A stretch of 8,064 nucleotides of DNA from Hyphomicrobiaceae bacterium (GTDB taxonomy: Bacteria; Pseudomonadota; Alphaproteobacteria; Rhizobiales; Hyphomicrobiaceae), in contig JAJFHI010000026.1 of NCBI GenBank assembly GCA_021775715.1, positions 1 through 8,064 on the forward strand. The letters are read 5' to 3'. The translations under genes and the position numbers were made by a program. Of the stretch, positions 6,373 through 8,064 are shown piece after piece (position 1 is the first letter of the stretch; the number at the start of each line of letters is the position of its first letter). Under the pieces are notes generated by a model that had not been told where the DNA came from, ran no database searches, and saw only the letters and a program-made list of their open reading frames with translations.

Positions 6373-7773
6373 GTGCAGTTGACCATTGATACCGACGGAA
6401 AACCTGAAGTTCGCTCACACGATGCTAGTCAGCTCCGTCTTCTGACAATCGTTCGCCTGCGTTGGATTGCGGTTCTCGGCCAGTTGATCGCCGTTGCGAT
6501 CGTTGCGTTCTATCTTGAATTCCCAATGCCGATTGGGTCTTGCCTAGCTTTGATTGCCGTATCGGCATGGCTCAACGTGTTTCTCGCCGTTCGCTATCCC
6601 GCGCGCCATCGCCTGACCGCGCTCTTTGCAACCGTGTTGCTGGCGTACGATCTCCTGCAGTTGTCGGCGTTGCTTTACCTGACCGGTGGCATCGAAAATC
6701 CATTCATGATGCTGATCGTGGCACCTGTGACGGTGTCGGCAGCGACGTTACGGCTCGCTCACACGGTTTTTCTAGGCCTCATTGCAATCGCTGTGACCGT
6801 CTTGCTCGTTTTCCATTACGAGCCGTTGCCGTGGGAGGAGGGGCTCTATTTTCAACTTCCCTTCATCTATAAATTGGGCCTCGTTGCAGCTGTTTCTGCG
6901 AGCATTACGTTTCTTGCGCTTTACTCCTGGCGGCTTGCGAAAGAGCGCCGGCAGATGTCCACCGCGCTGTCTGCCACCGAACTTGTCCTGGCCCGCGAGC
7001 AACGGCTACATGCGCTTGATGGTCTGGCGGCCGCCGCAGCCCATGAGCTTGGCACGCCGTTGTCGACCATCGTGCTGATCAGCAAGGAGTTGGAACATGC
7101 GCTCGGCAAAGATAAAGAACTGGGCGAAGACGTGCTTGTTTTGCGCAGTGAGGCCGAACGGTGTCGCCAGATCCTGCAGAAGTTGACCAAAAGCCCCAGT
7201 GAGCAGGATCCGATGCACGCGCACATCTCAGTGCACGAGATCATCGACGAAGCGGCGTTAACGCATCAGGGGTCGGAAGCTTATGTGTCTGTCACCGCCG
7301 AGCCTTTGCAGGGGGCCACGCCCGACGGTAGCAAAGAGCCAGTGGGCCAGCGCCGGCCTGGCGTGATCTTTGGCATTGGTAACATACTCGAAAACGCAGT
7401 CGACTTTGCGGACCGTCGCGTTGACGTAAGAGCAGCTTGGGATCAGGATCGCGTTTCAATCACGATCAGCGACGATGGCCCCGGTTTCCCGTTGGACCTG
7501 ATCGACACTCTTGGCGAGCCTTATATGACGTCGCGACCTGGCGGTGGTGGTCGACGCAAAGGCCAGGGCAATGGGCTGGGGCTTGGCTTTTTCATCGCCA
7601 AGACGCTTTTGGAACGCTCTGGCGCGGCTATGACATTCGACAACCGGCTTGAGCCCGATCACGGCGCCGTCGTGCACATTGAATGGCCAAGAGGGGCGTT
7701 TGAGGCCGAGGGTACAATTGACACAATGGCTTGGCGGGCGAAATCTCCGCGCGGCGTCCGTAGCCCCGTTTGA
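6373..7773 (+). CDS. regB: Redox-sensing membrane histidine kinase RegB (PrrB/ActS/RegS)
   Basis: This 466-residue kinase senses the respiratory redox state and phosphorylates RegA, a global regulator of respiration, carbon and nitrogen fixation and, in phototrophs, photosynthesis genes. About six membrane segments fill residues 26-187. Between segments 3 and 4 is GGIENPF (105-111), the GGXXNPF ubiquinone-binding motif of RegB. The H-box AAAAHELGTPL carries the phospho-accepting His224. Cys264 in AERCRQIL matches the redox-active cysteine (Cys265 in Rhodobacter capsulatus). The ATPase domain has an N-box (NILENAVDFA, 337-346), a G1 box (DDGPGF, 367-372) and a G2 box (GNGLGLGFF, 399-407). A basic tail of about 25 residues follows. 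The GTG at 6373 is the only reasonable start: there is a stop at 6298-6300 and no ATG in frame before it. AAGGA (6357-6361) lies 11 nt ahead. The homologue is called actS or regS in rhizobia. Confidence 0.93.
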   Translation: MQLTIDTDGKPEVRSHDASQLRLLTIVRLRWIAVLGQLIAVAIVAFYLEFPMPIGSCLALIAVSAWLNVFLAVRYPARHRLTALFATVLLAYDLLQLSALLYLTGGIENPFMMLIVAPVTVSAATLRLAHTVFLGLIAIAVTVLLVFHYEPLPWEEGLYFQLPFIYKLGLVAAVSASITFLALYSWRLAKERRQMSTALSATELVLAREQRLHALDGLAAAAAHELGTPLSTIVLISKELEHALGKDKELGEDVLVLRSEAERCRQILQKLTKSPSEQDPMHAHISVHEIIDEAALTHQGSEAYVSVTAEPLQGATPDGSKEPVGQRRPGVIFGIGNILENAVDFADRRVDVRAAWDQDRVSITISDDGPGFPLDLIDTLGEPYMTSRPGGGGRRKGQGNGLGLGFFIAKTLLERSGAAMTFDNRLEPDHGAVVHIEWPRGAFEAEGTIDTMAWRAKSPRGVRSPV

Positions 7774-8023
7774 GGCCGCGCGTGGTGATCTTATGGTGGA
7801 CCATCGCGCGAACCAGTCGAGTGCAGCAAATCTTGTGGGCGATTGACCATAGCATCGAGTGTTTTGAAATCGCTATATTTACTGGATTAGCGTATTGGAG
7901 TGTTCTCCCCGTCCTGGCTGGGTCTAACAAAAGGCCGACACTCTTAATCTATTATCCAGAAGATGTGTTTGCACCTTGCAACTGCCAGCTATAAAAGGGT
8001 GCAAACAGGAGGAATATTAGGCA
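7774..8023 (+). other. Leader and intergenic region between regB and regA
   Basis: This 250-nt gap separates sensor and probable regulator, so the second gene probably has its own promoter as well as any read-through. A/T-rich hexamers TATATT (7874-7879) and TATTAT (7950-7955) are -10-like, and TTGACC (7843-7848) is -35-like, but none are properly spaced (25 nt between the first pair). No open frame here looks like a gene. The distal 40 nt hold a perfect inverted repeat and the ribosome binding site. Confidence 0.4.
7966..8007 (+). repeat. Perfect 10-bp inverted repeat beside the regA ribosome binding site
   Basis: TGTTTGCACC (7966-7975) and GGTGCAAACA (7998-8007) are perfect reverse complements separated by 22 nt. 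The last base of the right arm is also the first base of the AGGAGG Shine-Dalgarno sequence (8007-8012), which lies 11 nt before the ATG at 8024. As RNA this would fold into a stem-loop touching the ribosome binding site; as DNA it would suit a dimeric regulator. There is no U-tract, so it is not a terminator. The structure is seen; its role is inferred. Confidence 0.6.
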
Positions 8024-8064
8024 ATGACTGAAGATCTGTCGTTTCGCCAAGATGAGCTGCCCGA
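8024..8064 (+). CDS. regA: Probable response regulator RegA (PrrA/ActR/RegR), 5' end only
   Basis: The ATG at 8024 follows a perfect AGGAGG at 8007-8012. Only 13 full codons are present, giving MTEDLSFRQDELP, before the window ends. The short acidic start followed by a receiver domain is usual for RegA-family regulators, but no diagnostic residue is within view. The identification rests mainly on position directly after regB on the same strand, as in the rhizobial regS-regR/actS-actR type of locus. If correct, the product would carry a receiver domain and a C-terminal Fis-type helix-turn-helix outside this window. Confidence 0.7.
   Translation, partial: MTEDLSFRQDELP

Noticed and set aside
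7843..7879. TTGACC and TATATT as a regA promoter
   Set aside because: The spacing is 25 nt, too long for a sigma70 promoter.

Overview
The window reads as chromosomal DNA from an alphaproteobacterium, most likely of the Hyphomicrobiales (rhizobial/hyphomicrobial) type. The grounds are a RegB/ActS-family redox sensor kinase followed on the same strand by what looks like its response regulator, an intracellular PHB depolymerase with a cysteine nucleophile, and a near-consensus CtrA site in front of a class A penicillin-binding protein. The genus cannot be told from the sequence alone. There are no rRNA or tRNA genes, insertion sequences, CRISPR arrays or phage genes.

Layout. Positions 1-344 carry no convincing gene; they hold a possible terminator for a gene that ended at the left edge and an unusual group of inverted repeats. 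A small two-helix membrane protein of unknown function (345-635, +) follows, then a bifunctional peptidoglycan synthase of the PBP1a class (793-3420, +) behind a candidate CtrA-controlled promoter. Convergent to it, 33 nt away, is a YgjP-type zinc metallohydrolase (3454-4224, -). A 552-nt gap (4225-4776) contains a good promoter for that gene and a very strong hairpin. The PHB depolymerase phaZ (4777-6078, -) comes next. A 294-nt divergent intergenic region separates it from regB (6373-7773, +). After a 250-nt leader with a perfect 10-bp inverted repeat, the window ends in the first 13 codons of the probable response regulator regA (from 8024, +).

How the genes relate. The PBP1a gene serves wall growth, and a CtrA site there would tie it to the cell cycle. 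PhaZ mobilises stored PHB as carbon and reducing power, and RegB senses the redox state of the quinone pool, so their divergent placement is suggestive, but nothing in the sequence proves cross-regulation. ygjP and the small membrane protein are not obviously linked to either theme.

All complete large genes look intact and ordinary for their families. I found no convincing new multi-gene system. The points most worth a second look are non-coding: the regA leader inverted repeat next to the ribosome binding site, the CtrA-like promoter of the PBP gene, the hairpin cluster at 19-242, the hairpin at 4632-4656, and a repeated piece of the phaZ 3' end lying just past its stop codon.
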